Both the position numbers and the translations under genes were made by a program. This document shows, piece by piece, positions 20,352 to 30,454 of a stretch of DNA of 64,000 nt. Origin of the DNA: Phellopilus nigrolimitatus (taxonomy: Eukaryota; Basidiomycota; Agaricomycetes; Hymenochaetales; Hymenochaetaceae); assembly GCA_021029095.1 (NCBI GenBank), contig JAJOHG010000003.1, positions 1,426,001 to 1,490,000 of the forward strand, read 5' to 3'. Position 1 is the stretch's first letter; each line of letters opens with the position of its first letter. The notes beneath the pieces are model-generated. The model was not told the origin of the DNA and made no database searches. It saw only the letters and a program-made list of their open reading frames with translations.

Positions 20352-21198
20352 CATCATCGTTAATACACTCTTTTTCCTTTGCTAAGTATACATATCGCAA
20401 ACGGATCTCGTGCAATACTACCGGGCCTACTAATTAAGTGACTTCGGAATCATAATGCCCTCAGATCAGCAAAACTTAGTACTTTTACGTGGCTTTTCTA
20501 AGATGATCATCTTCAAGATTCACATACGCACAGAACGCCAATTACTGTAAGGCCCTGACGGAATTGAAAGGAAGTCCTATGAGCACGTGCTCTCCGATTC
20601 CGAGCCTCCGCCCGATTTGGTCGCTTTTCTTACCCACTTCCATGAGCCTTCTGGTGGCTTTCATCCCTGCTCTTCTATCTATTGCCGTAAATTTTACGAC
20701 AACGGCATAATGGTATTTGTCTATTCTTCCGTTCTTAAAACTTCGCGCAACTTCGACCCCATTCATGATCGAGAACAAATCTGAGATCTTTACGCCGAAA
20801 TGTGCCTTTGTATACAACGCATAGGTACGATGGGTTCTTATCTATTTAACGTCGTCGTTGATAACTCCCAGCCTTCAATGCCTGAATTTTTTCGAACAGC
20901 GTTGTCGCCATGTACAAACTCTGAGGTACAGTATGTTACCTACCCAGTGAACAACGCTCACTGTCATCGCTAGTCATCGAGGTCTGAAAAGATTTTCTGT
21001 TTCTTATCCATCGTACAGGCTCGCTGGTATTGTGGATGGTGCGGTCAGGAAGTCGCACCTATTTTGTGAACAAGTAGCGCACGCATTGAGATTCAAGTGA
21101 GTAGTTTGCGCTTGATATTGTTTAAGATAACGGAACGAGCGATGATTACACAGAATGCACACTACGCTATCATACACCAGGAATGCGTAGAAATAACA
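20352..21198. other. Intergenic: left part of segmental duplication copy 2
   Basis: No gene built. From about 20590 it matches copy 1 from about 10440. The possible minus-strand exon mentioned for copy 1 is present here too (about 20700-20770). Confidence 0.45.
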
Positions 21199-22840
21199 TC
21201 AAGTGTCTTCATCTTCCGAGATTTCCTGAATCTCTTGGAATTTGTAGATCTTTTCGGCGATGCCCTAGGTGCGTTCACAGTCAGCTCGAGTATCAATGAC
21301 GAATGATTTCTCAAAGACTTACCCCGACGAAATATGCCATAGATATTCCCAGTATCCCATACTCAACTTTGAAATCCTCCAAATGTTGAGCAAGGGAGAA
21401 TATGCGAGGTTGGGCCGCGTATCGGCATATTTCATCGCCTGCGGTACTGAGGAGGGTGTTGAGCCCGATCATATATCCGTTCGACCAACGATGCTCGAAG
21501 AGGAGCTCTGCGGCGTCAGCAATGTCGTGGCTGGCGACGATGTGGGCACGGAACATCTCGCCAAAGAGCTTTGCGACGACGGTGCCCTTCTTCGTATGGA
21601 CGAGGCGCAGGGAAAGGTTTTCATCACTCTCAAGGAGTGAACTAGGCGCGACGAAGAGCTCGTACTCCCCGATAAACCGATGGTTGTAAGACTGGATGCT
21701 GGATGTCAGGCAGTGGCCTGCGAGAAATAGGAAGGCACACTCACCGGATCCCAGATATCCAGGAACAGGTGAATGACTTTCTCTCTTACAGAGCGCCGAG
21801 CATCCTCCCGGTGGCTGTATGATAGGCTGTGCAGCCATCTGTCTATGGCACTGACCGAAGGCCCGATGTCGACCTCAGATGTGATTATCTGCAAGAGAAT
21901 CTCGGCAGCAGAAATGGAGGTGACGCTGTAAGCATCCCCCGGTAAATGTGGAGATGCTGGCGCATCTTCTTTAATGTCGTCCTTGTTTTGCAGAGAAGAC
22001 ACTGGGTCTACCCCACCAGTGGGAGCAGCGACATGATCGTCGTGCACCATGGACGGATAGGCCCACAGCGATTCTCCACTCATGCTGGCTGGGTATCCCA
22101 GCGGTTGACACAGAAAAGGGAAAGCGAGTCCGATGCATTGTCCGTCCCCGCCGTAGTCGACAAACTCTGTTGGTGTCGACGAGAGACTTGGCGACAAAAG
22201 ACGTTGCTGCTCGCCGTCAACAGTTGACGTTTGAGGGCGAGAGGCCTGCGGGAACTCATAGTCCAAGTCCATCGTGGAGGAGAAGATGGTGACTGGTGAC
22301 TGGATCTGCGCACCTTTTGTACGCGCATTCTAGTGGCCCACACGTGATCGTTCATCCGGGTTGTTGGTGGCTTTGTTCGTCAAAGCGGGCAACGCTTTGT
22401 TTTCTTTTTCTTACGTTTCTTTGATTTTTCGGACACCACTGCTGTCCTCGTGTGTGATTCTTTGCTTATGTTTTACTTGATCATACTCCAGGACAATTAT
22501 CCGGCAATACTGAGGCGCCTTGATCCCCAGGAAAAGGGTAAGCGGTGCTTTATCATCCCCCCTGTCAACTCTTATACCGATGATCTTTCTCTCGCTTTGA
22601 AGCCTCCATGGTGAGGCTTATTATGCATAGGCTCAATAATATTCGCGTTACGTTGTCCACCGATCCGAGTCATAATTATGGGTGATTAGAGATTCTTAAC
22701 GCTTGTGGTTGCGCACTGTTGAATATATTATGATATCTTGCATCTTGCGTGTGCAAGAATTCTTTGAAGTATAGACCTTTATGTCTACATACAGCCGCGA
22801 CATATGCCAATATGGAACGTATTTGAGCCTCTGTTTCGAG
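20590..22840. repeat. Segmental duplication, copy 2
   Basis: Direct-orientation counterpart of about 10440-12620, roughly 10 kb apart. It carries the second copy of the three-exon gene and its flanks. Ends are approximate. Confidence 0.8.
21199..22272 (-). CDS. Uncharacterised three-exon protein, copy 2
   Basis: Exons 22272-21745, 21691-21323 and 21264-21199 encode 320 aa. Introns are 53 and 58 nt, at the same positions and of the same lengths as in the copy at 10997-12091. Exon 2 has exactly the same length (369 nt) in both and is strongly conserved in protein sequence, while exon 1 differs by several in-frame indels. The last exon ends in an acidic tail (EISEDEDT) in place of GSSGDEDA. Both copies remaining intact argues for retained function. 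No domain was recognised with confidence. Confidence 0.77.
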
Positions 22841-23172
22841 ATCGCCTTCTCCGCTCGTGAGGAGGAAGACGAGCGGACAGAAAAGGAAATTTTACCAGTA
22901 TTAGTGCATTGTGGCGGTGATCTGAAGTAAAACCTCAAGAGCAAAACTTAGTCAGAGCCAGCAGACCTCACAGTGCAATATACTTATAGTATTGGACTCC
23001 TCGCTCTGAATATCTCTGTCGTCTCCTTTAGTAATGTTTGCAGGGAACTTTGTGCTTTTCTCCAAATAATGACGCTATCAATTCAAACCCCTGACTAAGT
23101 AAGCCGCCAAGTGGATCAATTGGAAACCTGGAGCTGTCTGTCCGTATCACTGTTCCTCCTTAGGCGACCAGA
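22273..23172. other. Intergenic: right end of duplication copy 2 and GFA gene 1 promoter
   Basis: No gene recognised. At about 22858-22905 a 48-bp piece resembles the SNRNP40 5' flank at about 7407-7454 (shared words GAGGAAGA, GAGCGGAC, GAAAAGGAA), possibly another scattered copy of that locus. Confidence 0.45.
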
Positions 23173-23790
23173 ATGACCCCAACGTACCATGGCTCGTGCT
23201 TGTGCGGCGAAGTTAACTTCGAGGTGCATGCCGAACCTATATTGTAAGAGATTGACAAGATATGTACCCGGATCGCTAGCTGATCATGCTCGGACTCGAA
23301 ATAGGGTAACCTGTTGTCATTGCAAGAACTGCAAGAAGTACACGGGAACCGTTTTCACGACGAACGTCGTCTTTCCTGCCGACGTGAGCCTCCGATCGTC
23401 TTGGCGACTTATCTTGGGCCTTAGCCTAACCCGGCACGTGCCCCGCAGACTGTGAACGTAACGAAGGGCGCGCCGCTTGTTCGCACCTTTCACGACTCCG
23501 CGCAGGACTCCGGGAACGCGCTCCTCCGCCGCTTCTGCGGCCTCTGCTCCGCGCCGCTGTACAACAGCAACGCCGCCGGGCCCGATGCCGAGCGTACGCT
23601 CGCCGTCTTCTACAGTGCGCTCGATGACTTCCCCGGCGCGCCTGCGGACGTCCCGGTCCGGCCTGGAGAGACCGCGGTACCTCGGGTGGAATATTATGGG
23701 AAGGATAGGGCGGCGTGGGTGCGCCCTGTGGATGGCGCCGAGCAAGTAAGCTCGAAGTATTTGCTGAACCTGGGAGGGGTAGTTGAGTGA
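23173..23790 (+). CDS. GFA-domain (glutathione-dependent formaldehyde-activating-like) enzyme 1
   Basis: Exons 23173-23243, 23305-23383 and 23449-23790, 163 aa. The zinc-binding cysteines of the GFA/CENP-V fold are all present: SCLCGEV near the start, CCHCKNCKK after intron 1, and RFCGLCSAPLYN in exon 3. The fold is known from Gfa (S-hydroxymethylglutathione synthesis); the substrate of fungal paralogues is usually unknown. Both introns match the second copy at 44795-45391 in position, and intron 1 in length (61 nt). A GTAAGC near the end (23748) might be a further donor, but the frame simply reads on to the stop, as in the paralogue. Confidence 0.85.
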
Positions 23791-24427
23791 TGCGGAGCTG
23801 TCGAGTATATCTCTGATAGAATCCGTATCATAGCTGTCTCGATTCGACTCGCTCTACATTGAGCAGGTACGATTCAGGCAGGTTATCCTGTATAATTGAG
23901 CTCGAAAACTCGTGAGTCAGCGCACACAAGTGGCTCCATCCCCTTTGTTCGAATGATTGTTTAGTATCTCATGAGGCTCAGCATCTTTTTCAGCATAGGA
24001 ACGCCCAAATCGTCGGCGGTCACAATCGAACTCTTTGTGGTGCGAGGCGTCGCAAACTTCAATTCCGCAGAACTTCTCTTAGCACGGCGCAGGCGGGAGG
24101 CTCAACGTGTAGACCTTGTTGGCAATTCTGCACTCCATCTCTCAGACAAAATGATTATAACTGTGTCTCTTTTACCCCCGCCTCCACGATCAATCTCTCC
24201 ATCGAGCATTCACGAAGGGTGGCGATTATCAATGCCAGTCAGCAGTGACTGCGCTTTATAACCAGAAGCCTTGTTGCGTTGCCTCTGCGATATATTTGAG
24301 TGACCCATATACGGTCTCTTCAGGCTCATAATACTGGTGCGTAGTCGTATTATACGTCGCGGCATTCGGTACCATATAGTATGTTGTGGAGTCTCGCTCA
24401 AGCTTGCCTTCAGTGCGCGTAACCACG
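23791..24427. other. Intergenic between GFA gene 1 and F-box paralogue 4
   Basis: No gene recognised. The last 170 bp resemble the upstream region of paralogue 3 (17272-17410), so the promoter was copied with the gene. Confidence 0.45.
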
Positions 24428-25972
24428 ATGTCGACCATGCGTATCTTTCGCGAAATTCTTTTCGTCAAGCAGCAGATGGAGACCGCCGATGCCCGGGAAG
24501 TGAAGTGTCTTAGCCACAGACTAGCAGAACTGCGCGGCGCGCACGCGAACGCCATAAACGCCGATGTCCTTGTCGAGATCTTTTCTTGGCTCCTGCCCCC
24601 TAACCTCGCCTATCCATCGAAATATGATGCCCCACTGAACGTATCGCACGTCTGTCGGGCTTGGAGGCTCGTTACTCTATCGAACCCGATTCTCTGGTCG
24701 AAATTTAGGCTTTACGGAGATGCGGACTCGGAGCCAGCATTTCCTAACCAAGAGGACTCGATAGACAACATTTTTCATCCCAGGTTCGAGGCGGCAGTCG
24801 AGGCATGGGACGTCTGGCTAGTCAGATCTGGAAGCTCTCCTCTGGGCATTGAAATCTACCTGGATGCTCTGCAGTGGTCTCTAGACGACTACAAGCGAAT
24901 AATTAAAATTCTTACCATGACTCTTTCTCACCAGAAACGATGGAAGCACATTAAGATTGATTTTCCACACAAAGCTCATGACGTGGCCTTTACCATGTGC
25001 GACATGCCTTTGCTGGAAACATTATCTATCTTTGTTTACGCAGTCCGGAGAGAAGGTAGTACGTGCGGGAAGCTAGATGTCTGCCTTGACCTGTCCTGTG
25101 CTCCTCGGCTCAGGGAGCTCCGAATGACCCAAATAACCTGTCTCAAGGATCCCATGCCGACGTTATGCAACCTTCGCATTTTGGCCATGTCGGACGACGA
25201 TTGTTCGGATGATGATTACTTTGATCACGCGAATTTGACGTGGAATGTTTTCATCCAAACCTTGCGCTGTGCACCACAGTTGCAGTCCATCGAAGATGCT
25301 ACGCTTGATGTTAGTGACGTACGAGATGCGCCGGAGGTTATCTTGCCTCTGGTCCGTGAAGCAACATTCCAGCTCACAGAAAGGCAGCCTAATGCGGTAT
25401 ACTGCGCCCTCAGCTAGCTCGTTATGCCGAGTCTCGTAACGTTCGTCATATTAGTCTTTGACGACGAAGTTCATATACCCGCAGATTTGAGCAGTGTCTT
25501 CACCGGCATCAAGTCTCTACTTCTTCGTTCCCATTGTCCCCTGACTTACTTAAAGCTTAACCTCTTGGGCTATGGAGTTTCACAACCAGACCACGACAGA
25601 AACCGCATACTCGATCTCCTGCATGCGCTCCCGAAGCTGAGGCATCTGATCCTCTATATGCGCAACCTCGACGATGCATTTCTGCGTGCGCTGACCATCG
25701 CGCCAGCCTCTGCAGATTCCGAGCCGCAGAATACTCTGTGCCCAGCCTTGGCATCGATCATGTTTCCCGATTCGCGACACGACATGTCAGCGGAAGGCTT
25801 CTATCAAATGGTCGCCTCTCGCTATCGGCGCGCAGGCCAGATGCTTTGGCAGGTTGGCATTTCTGGCATTTACCTGGAGGATGCAAGTCGTGGAACGCGC
25901 GACGTGATCGATAATCTTGTCGCAGAAGGGCTGGAGATCGAAGAGACCGAAGAGACTGCAGAAACTCCCTGA
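24428..25972 (+). pseudogene. F-box paralogue 4, interrupted by one in-frame TAG
   Basis: Same-frame coding runs from MSTMRIFREI at 24428 to 25972 with a single TAG at 25415-25417, where relatives have Gln in ALSQLVMPSL. A one-base CAG to TAG change explains it. The F-box segment is VLVEIFSWLLPPNLAY to VCRAWR. The body resembles paralogues 6 and 7 (shared YGDADSEPA, QEDSIDN, FHPRFEAAVEAW), whereas the first ~60 codons match paralogue 3. The truncated product would keep the F-box and half the solenoid (about 329 aa). Readthrough or RNA editing cannot be excluded. Confidence 0.82.
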
Positions 25973-26572
25973 TCATGTCCAGAATTATGTTGTTTTCGGA
26001 ATACGTTGAAAACTTTTCATAAGACGCCAAAGACGCGGGGACATCGGAGGAGAGCATACCAGACGACTAGTGCGTACTGGCGAGAAACTCCTGCTTGAAT
26101 TTAGGCTTCCGCATTTGATGGGACGCAGATGAGTACGAGTAATCAAAGGCAAGAAACAGGGCAGGAGTAAGTCGAGTTATTTTTGGAAAGCAAAGGTGAG
26201 AGAAAATATCAACGTAACGACGATTGCGTTTCGGAATCGGGAGGCACGTTACCAAGCTGTGCCCCACTATAATACAATGGCAAAGCCAAAGCCAACAAAG
26301 CTCACAATATCCCAGACATGCTGCAAAAAATAGGCCAAGCACACAAAGGCCTTCGTCAAAGCTCATATGGGAGGCTTTTCCCTCTCTATCCACTGGATAG
26401 TATCTCTGGAATTAGAGTATCGGTTAGCTCATAGGAGAATCTCAAAGCGTCGAGTCTTTGGCAGTCATTTCTACGTCCACAGAGATCTCCTTTCATTTAG
26501 AAAAGGATTGGAAGTAGTAGAGCTGCTTGGAATGCTTTGCTGATGCTTTATATGTCAATTTGAAAATACTTA
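25973..26572. other. Intergenic: 3' flank of F-box paralogue 4
   Basis: No gene. About 26070-26350 matches, in inverted orientation, 45655-45960, which is the 3' flank of paralogue 7. Confidence 0.5.
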
Positions 26573-27539
26573 CAGGTGGGTGTAGAAAGTCTCCGTGATC
26601 GACATGGACATCCGGAAAAGGAAACAGGTTACAAGGCCTCTACTTCGAAATTTGCGCGAATTGTAGTCTCTAAACACATTATATTAGGAATAAATACATT
26701 ATGACTTGATCTTGTATCATGCACGGTAGGATAGAGGTGGTGGTGCGCACATGTCTGCAAGTTTTCCAGTTTATTGGGAGCGAAGCTCCCTCTTACCGGG
26801 GTAGGGCTCCCAAAAAGCTATCACGTGATGTTTGCGGAGTGGCTGTGTGCCCCCCCCCCCCCCCCGTGAGAACTGGCCGTAAATGGTGAGGCATGCAACC
26901 GTCTCTCTTCTCTTTCTCTCCCTCCCTCCGCAAAAAAAACTTGAACTCCTGAGCCCAGCAAATAAATCCTGCACTTTTGCTTACCAAAAATATTATTTAA
27001 AGAAATTTGGGGAGATAATTACCACGGTAGGGTTCCCAAAAGTCTATCACGTGACCAGCTGCATGCCTTGAGAACTGCTTATGATGCTGCGAGCCGCTGC
27101 ATGTATGCTTGCTTCCTCTCTCCTCTTCCTTTCATCCTTCCACACTTCAACTCTTGATCTTAGCAAATAAATTCTGCACTCTGCTTACAAAATTAAATCA
27201 GGTCTGGTAAGAAAAAAATTGGACTTACCGGCCTCCCTAATGCACATCACGTGACCAGGGAGAGTGTAGCCCCCTTACATGAGAACTTTGCTCTGGGCCA
27301 TCCTCTCTACACATTGAAGTATACAAAAGCTAACATTACTAGTGGAAAAACTTAACCATTTACACTACACTGAAAATATTAAAGCAATGGTAATAGAAAG
27401 CTAAAATAAAAAAGCTCAGAATAAGCCTTAGTCACACACGCTTCGCTCCCCCCCTAATATGTGGGCACCCCACATATAAATTCATGTTTTCCTTTTTCGG
27501 ATATCCATGGCGATCACGGAGACTTTCTACACCCACCTG
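26573..27539. mobile_element. MITE B: 967-bp TA-flanked inverted-repeat element
   Basis: Ends of nearly 50 bp are inverted repeats starting CAGGTGGGTGTAGAAAGTC, flanked by TA at 26571-26572 and 27540-27541. There is no transposase frame. Inside are three diverged tandem units and a 16-base C run (26850-26865). The first bases of the ends resemble those of MITE A, pointing to the same Tc1/mariner-type group. It ends 22 bp from the shared promoter box of F-box paralogue 5. Confidence 0.85.
26793..27330. repeat. Three diverged ~210-bp tandem units inside MITE B
   Basis: Units begin TTACC near 26793, 27019 and 27225 and each contains CACGTGA followed by GAGAACT. The first two also share TAGGG(C/T)TCCCAAAA and an AGCAAATAAAT...CTGCAC block. 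Confidence 0.75.
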
Positions 27540-27561
27540 TAGGCCACTGTGGCTGAACGGT

Positions 27562-27576
27562 CTAAGTGGCGTGAGA
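27562..27576 (-). promoter_or_regulatory. Shared upstream box of F-box paralogues (gene 5)
   Basis: Reverse complement of CTAAGTGGCGTGAGA, matching the gene 2 box at 14972-14989 within a longer block of homology (about 45 bp). It lies about 250 bp upstream of the gene 5 start. Confidence 0.4.
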
Positions 27577-27826
27577 CCATCAATCCGCATATGGGTCGTG
27601 AGGCCTGTGTCACGCTTTGGCTTGTTGAAATCACCTTTTAAGACTTCTTGCTCTCGTTTACACGCCTGCTCATCTCTTACGCTCTTACTACCATCGTCTC
27701 GACTCTTGAATTCCCTTTTTTTTCCTCAGAAAAATCAATCAGAATTGAATCACCATCGCCTCAACTAGCTTTCTTATCAAGCATTACAAGGACTTCGACC
27801 GACTCGCTTCTAACGCGAACACCACG

Positions 27827-29590
27827 ATGTCGACCATGGCCACCTTTCGCGAAATTGTTGCCGTCAGAAAGCAGATGGAGTCTCATGTCGCTGACGCCCG
27901 GGAATTGAAGCGCCTTAGCCACAGACTTGCAGAATTGCGCGGCATGCACGCGAGCGGCATTAACGCCGACATCCTCGCCCAAATAATTTCTTGGCTCCCG
28001 CTTCCGAATCTTGCATATCCATCGAATACTGATGCCCCGCTTAACGTGTCGCAAGTCTGCCGGACCTGGCGATACTCCGCCGTGTCGAACTCAGCCCTCT
28101 GGACGAAGCTTCATTTTTTCGAACAAAGGGATCCACTTCCCCCAGACTTTACTCGTCCGAGGATCGCGGCGGCAGTTAAGGCGTGGGCTATCTGGCTAGC
28201 CAGATCTCGCAGCTCACCTTTGCTCATTAGATTTGACCCGAAATTTATACAATGGCCTTCAGACGAATATAAGGAAATAGACGAGCTTCTTGTCATGACG
28301 CTTTCTCATCAGCGACGGTGGAAGCACATCGACATTGGTTTTCCGCACAAAGTTTATGGCAAGACGTACACGTACAAGATGTGCGACATGCCTCTCCTAG
28401 AAACATTGTCTATCAGTGTCTACGCAGGATGGGGAAACCCTGCAGAAAGGGTTTGTCTTGACCTGTCCCGTTCTCCTCGTCTAAGGGAACTCCGAATGTT
28501 CGACATATGCTGCCTCCATGACCCCGCGCCGACATTGGGAAAACTCAGCAGCTTATCCATTCGCAACTGGACCAGCATTGTTCTCGGTTTGACATGGAAC
28601 AATTTTATTGAAACCGTGCGCTTTGCTCCACAGTTGCAGTTCATCGAAAAGCTTGTACTTTCTGTTGATGATGTGCGAGATACGACCGAGCTTGTCTTTC
28701 CCATGGTTCGTGAGGCAAGCTTCGAGCTTGCGGAAGTGCAGCGAGGAGCGCTCAGTCACGCTCTTAGCCAGCTCACTATGCCGAATCTCGAGAGCCTTGA
28801 TATCACAGTCACCGGTGAAGATACAACTGCAAACGTGAGCAGTCTTTTCATCAGCATCAGGTCTTTACTTCTTCGCTCCAAGTGCCCCTTGACCTCCTTA
28901 AGTCTTTGCCTCTCGTCTTACGGGCATACTGGTTCGGACGACACAACCCACGTAACGGATCTCCTTTCCATGATCCCGGAGTTGAGGCATCTATCGCTCC
29001 AGATGTACCATCTCGGCGATGTGTTCTTGCATGCGCTGACAATCACGCCAGGCTCTGCGGGTTTCGAGCCAGATAATCTGTGTCCAGGACTGGAATCAAT
29101 CAGCCTTCCCGCGCACCAGTATTATAGGTCCTCGGAAGGCTTCTGCCAGATGGTCGCATCTCGCTGGCGTGCAGGCCGTACACTTCGGAAAGTTTCGATT
29201 TTTGATCTATCCTTAAATCGCGCAAATACTCTCATGATTCGTGCGTTTATCTCGGAAGGGCTGGTGATTGAAGGCCACGTTTCGTACACTGAAAACTCTG
29301 AAGACTTCGATAGGCTTTTGGCTGCATTCCATTCGCCTTTCTTTTCGGAAGAAGGTGGTTCGCCTTTTTCTGCGGAAGAAGACGGTTCGCCTTTTCCCCT
29401 CTTTTATCGAACGCGCAAGCTGACCATATTCGTGTTTATCTACAGACGAATAGATAACTGTACCCCTTCCGAATGCGTGTTAAGGGATTGCGAAGATGAT
29501 GAAAGCAAAGCAGGAACTTTGGAAATAGTAGATGCCAGTGGCAATACATTCGAGCCAGTATTGAGGCTCTCAGGTTTGTTGATAATTTGA
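27827..29590 (+). CDS. F-box paralogue 5 (intact)
   Basis: 587 aa, intronless, start MSTMATFREIVAV as in paralogues 1 and 2. The F-box-like segment is INADILAQIISWLPLPNLAY to VCRTWRYSA. The Leu-rich solenoid follows with KLSSLSIRNW, TMPNLESLDI and SIRSLLLRSKCPLTSLSL. Near the end an acidic motif SEEGGSPFSAEEDGSPFPLF is partly duplicated, and the C-terminus reads further than in its relatives into what is 3' flank elsewhere. The promoter region carries MITE B directly upstream. Confidence 0.85.
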   Translation: MSTMATFREIVAVRKQMESHVADARELKRLSHRLAELRGMHASGINADILAQIISWLPLPNLAYPSNTDAPLNVSQVCRTWRYSAVSNSALWTKLHFFEQRDPLPPDFTRPRIAAAVKAWAIWLARSRSSPLLIRFDPKFIQWPSDEYKEIDELLVMTLSHQRRWKHIDIGFPHKVYGKTYTYKMCDMPLLETLSISVYAGWGNPAERVCLDLSRSPRLRELRMFDICCLHDPAPTLGKLSSLSIRNWTSIVLGLTWNNFIETVRFAPQLQFIEKLVLSVDDVRDTTELVFPMVREASFELAEVQRGALSHALSQLTMPNLESLDITVTGEDTTANVSSLFISIRSLLLRSKCPLTSLSLCLSSYGHTGSDDTTHVTDLLSMIPELRHLSLQMYHLGDVFLHALTITPGSAGFEPDNLCPGLESISLPAHQYYRSSEGFCQMVASRWRAGRTLRKVSIFDLSLNRANTLMIRAFISEGLVIEGHVSYTENSEDFDRLLAAFHSPFFSEEGGSPFSAEEDGSPFPLFYRTRKLTIFVFIYRRIDNCTPSECVLRDCEDDESKAGTLEIVDASGNTFEPVLRLSGLLII

Positions 29591-30454
29591 TGCAGAGGCG
29601 ATGTTTACTTCAGAGATGGGATTGAATTTGAGACATGTTGCCAAATGGATAGGTACAACAAAGAGGACGGTCTTATATGTACATGTACATGTAATAACGG
29701 GAAAAGAACGAAGCGTCGGAGATATAGAACCGACAATTCAGGATTTAAATTGACGAAGTCTCCACTACGTATCCAGTCGGAAAAGAATCGGAAAAGAATC
29801 CGGAGGATACAACGTGACGGCGCAGTGCGTACCATACATTTGAGTCCGAGATCATCGCAACATGCATTCTTGCTCCCCCATGCTCTGTTTCCTAATCTTG
29901 TATTTATTCTTCCGCAACCCTGTGCCACTCATTTCAAATGAGTTGATCATAACCAAACTTCCTGCTGCCTCCACTGTTCTTCCATTGAGCGCCTGGAGCA
30001 GGCATCGCGTAGAGCTCCGAGTTTTGCAGACGTATGGCACAGTGTATTGCAGTAATACTGTTGTCTTATTGATACTGATATTAGCAGTTGACCCGTGCTG
30101 GCACAAATAACGATTTGAAGAGTTTTTAATTAAAAACAAATACAGCAATTTGGAAAGGCAAATGTATCTTTACATAGCTTGCATCCATCGTAAGCCTCAA
30201 AGATTAGAGCGCGCCAAACAAATGAATAAATCCAATTAAGTCTCTAGATTCCGTTCAATAAGCGGCATCCCAGCAGTAATCCTGTCTTTCTTGTGATTCT
30301 ACGAAAGATATCCTCACCATAGGCGCATTTACATGTTCATGCTAAGCCCTCTCCCCCTTTCGTTATCACAAAGTACACCTTCGTCTCTCCCATAAGATCT
30401 CCATCGGCTTATCATAGCTTCGAAGCAACATGATCAGATGTCCGGGAACTCATT
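29591..30454. other. Intergenic between F-box paralogue 5 and the distant F-box/LRR pseudogene
   Basis: The first ~60 bp are family 3' flank. Nothing else recognised; short open frames in both strands look random. Confidence 0.5.

Noticed and set aside
27827..29590. F-box genes as retrocopies because they lack introns
   Set aside because: Promoters and 3' flanks are copied with the genes and no poly-A tails or target duplications are seen, which argues for DNA-level duplication.
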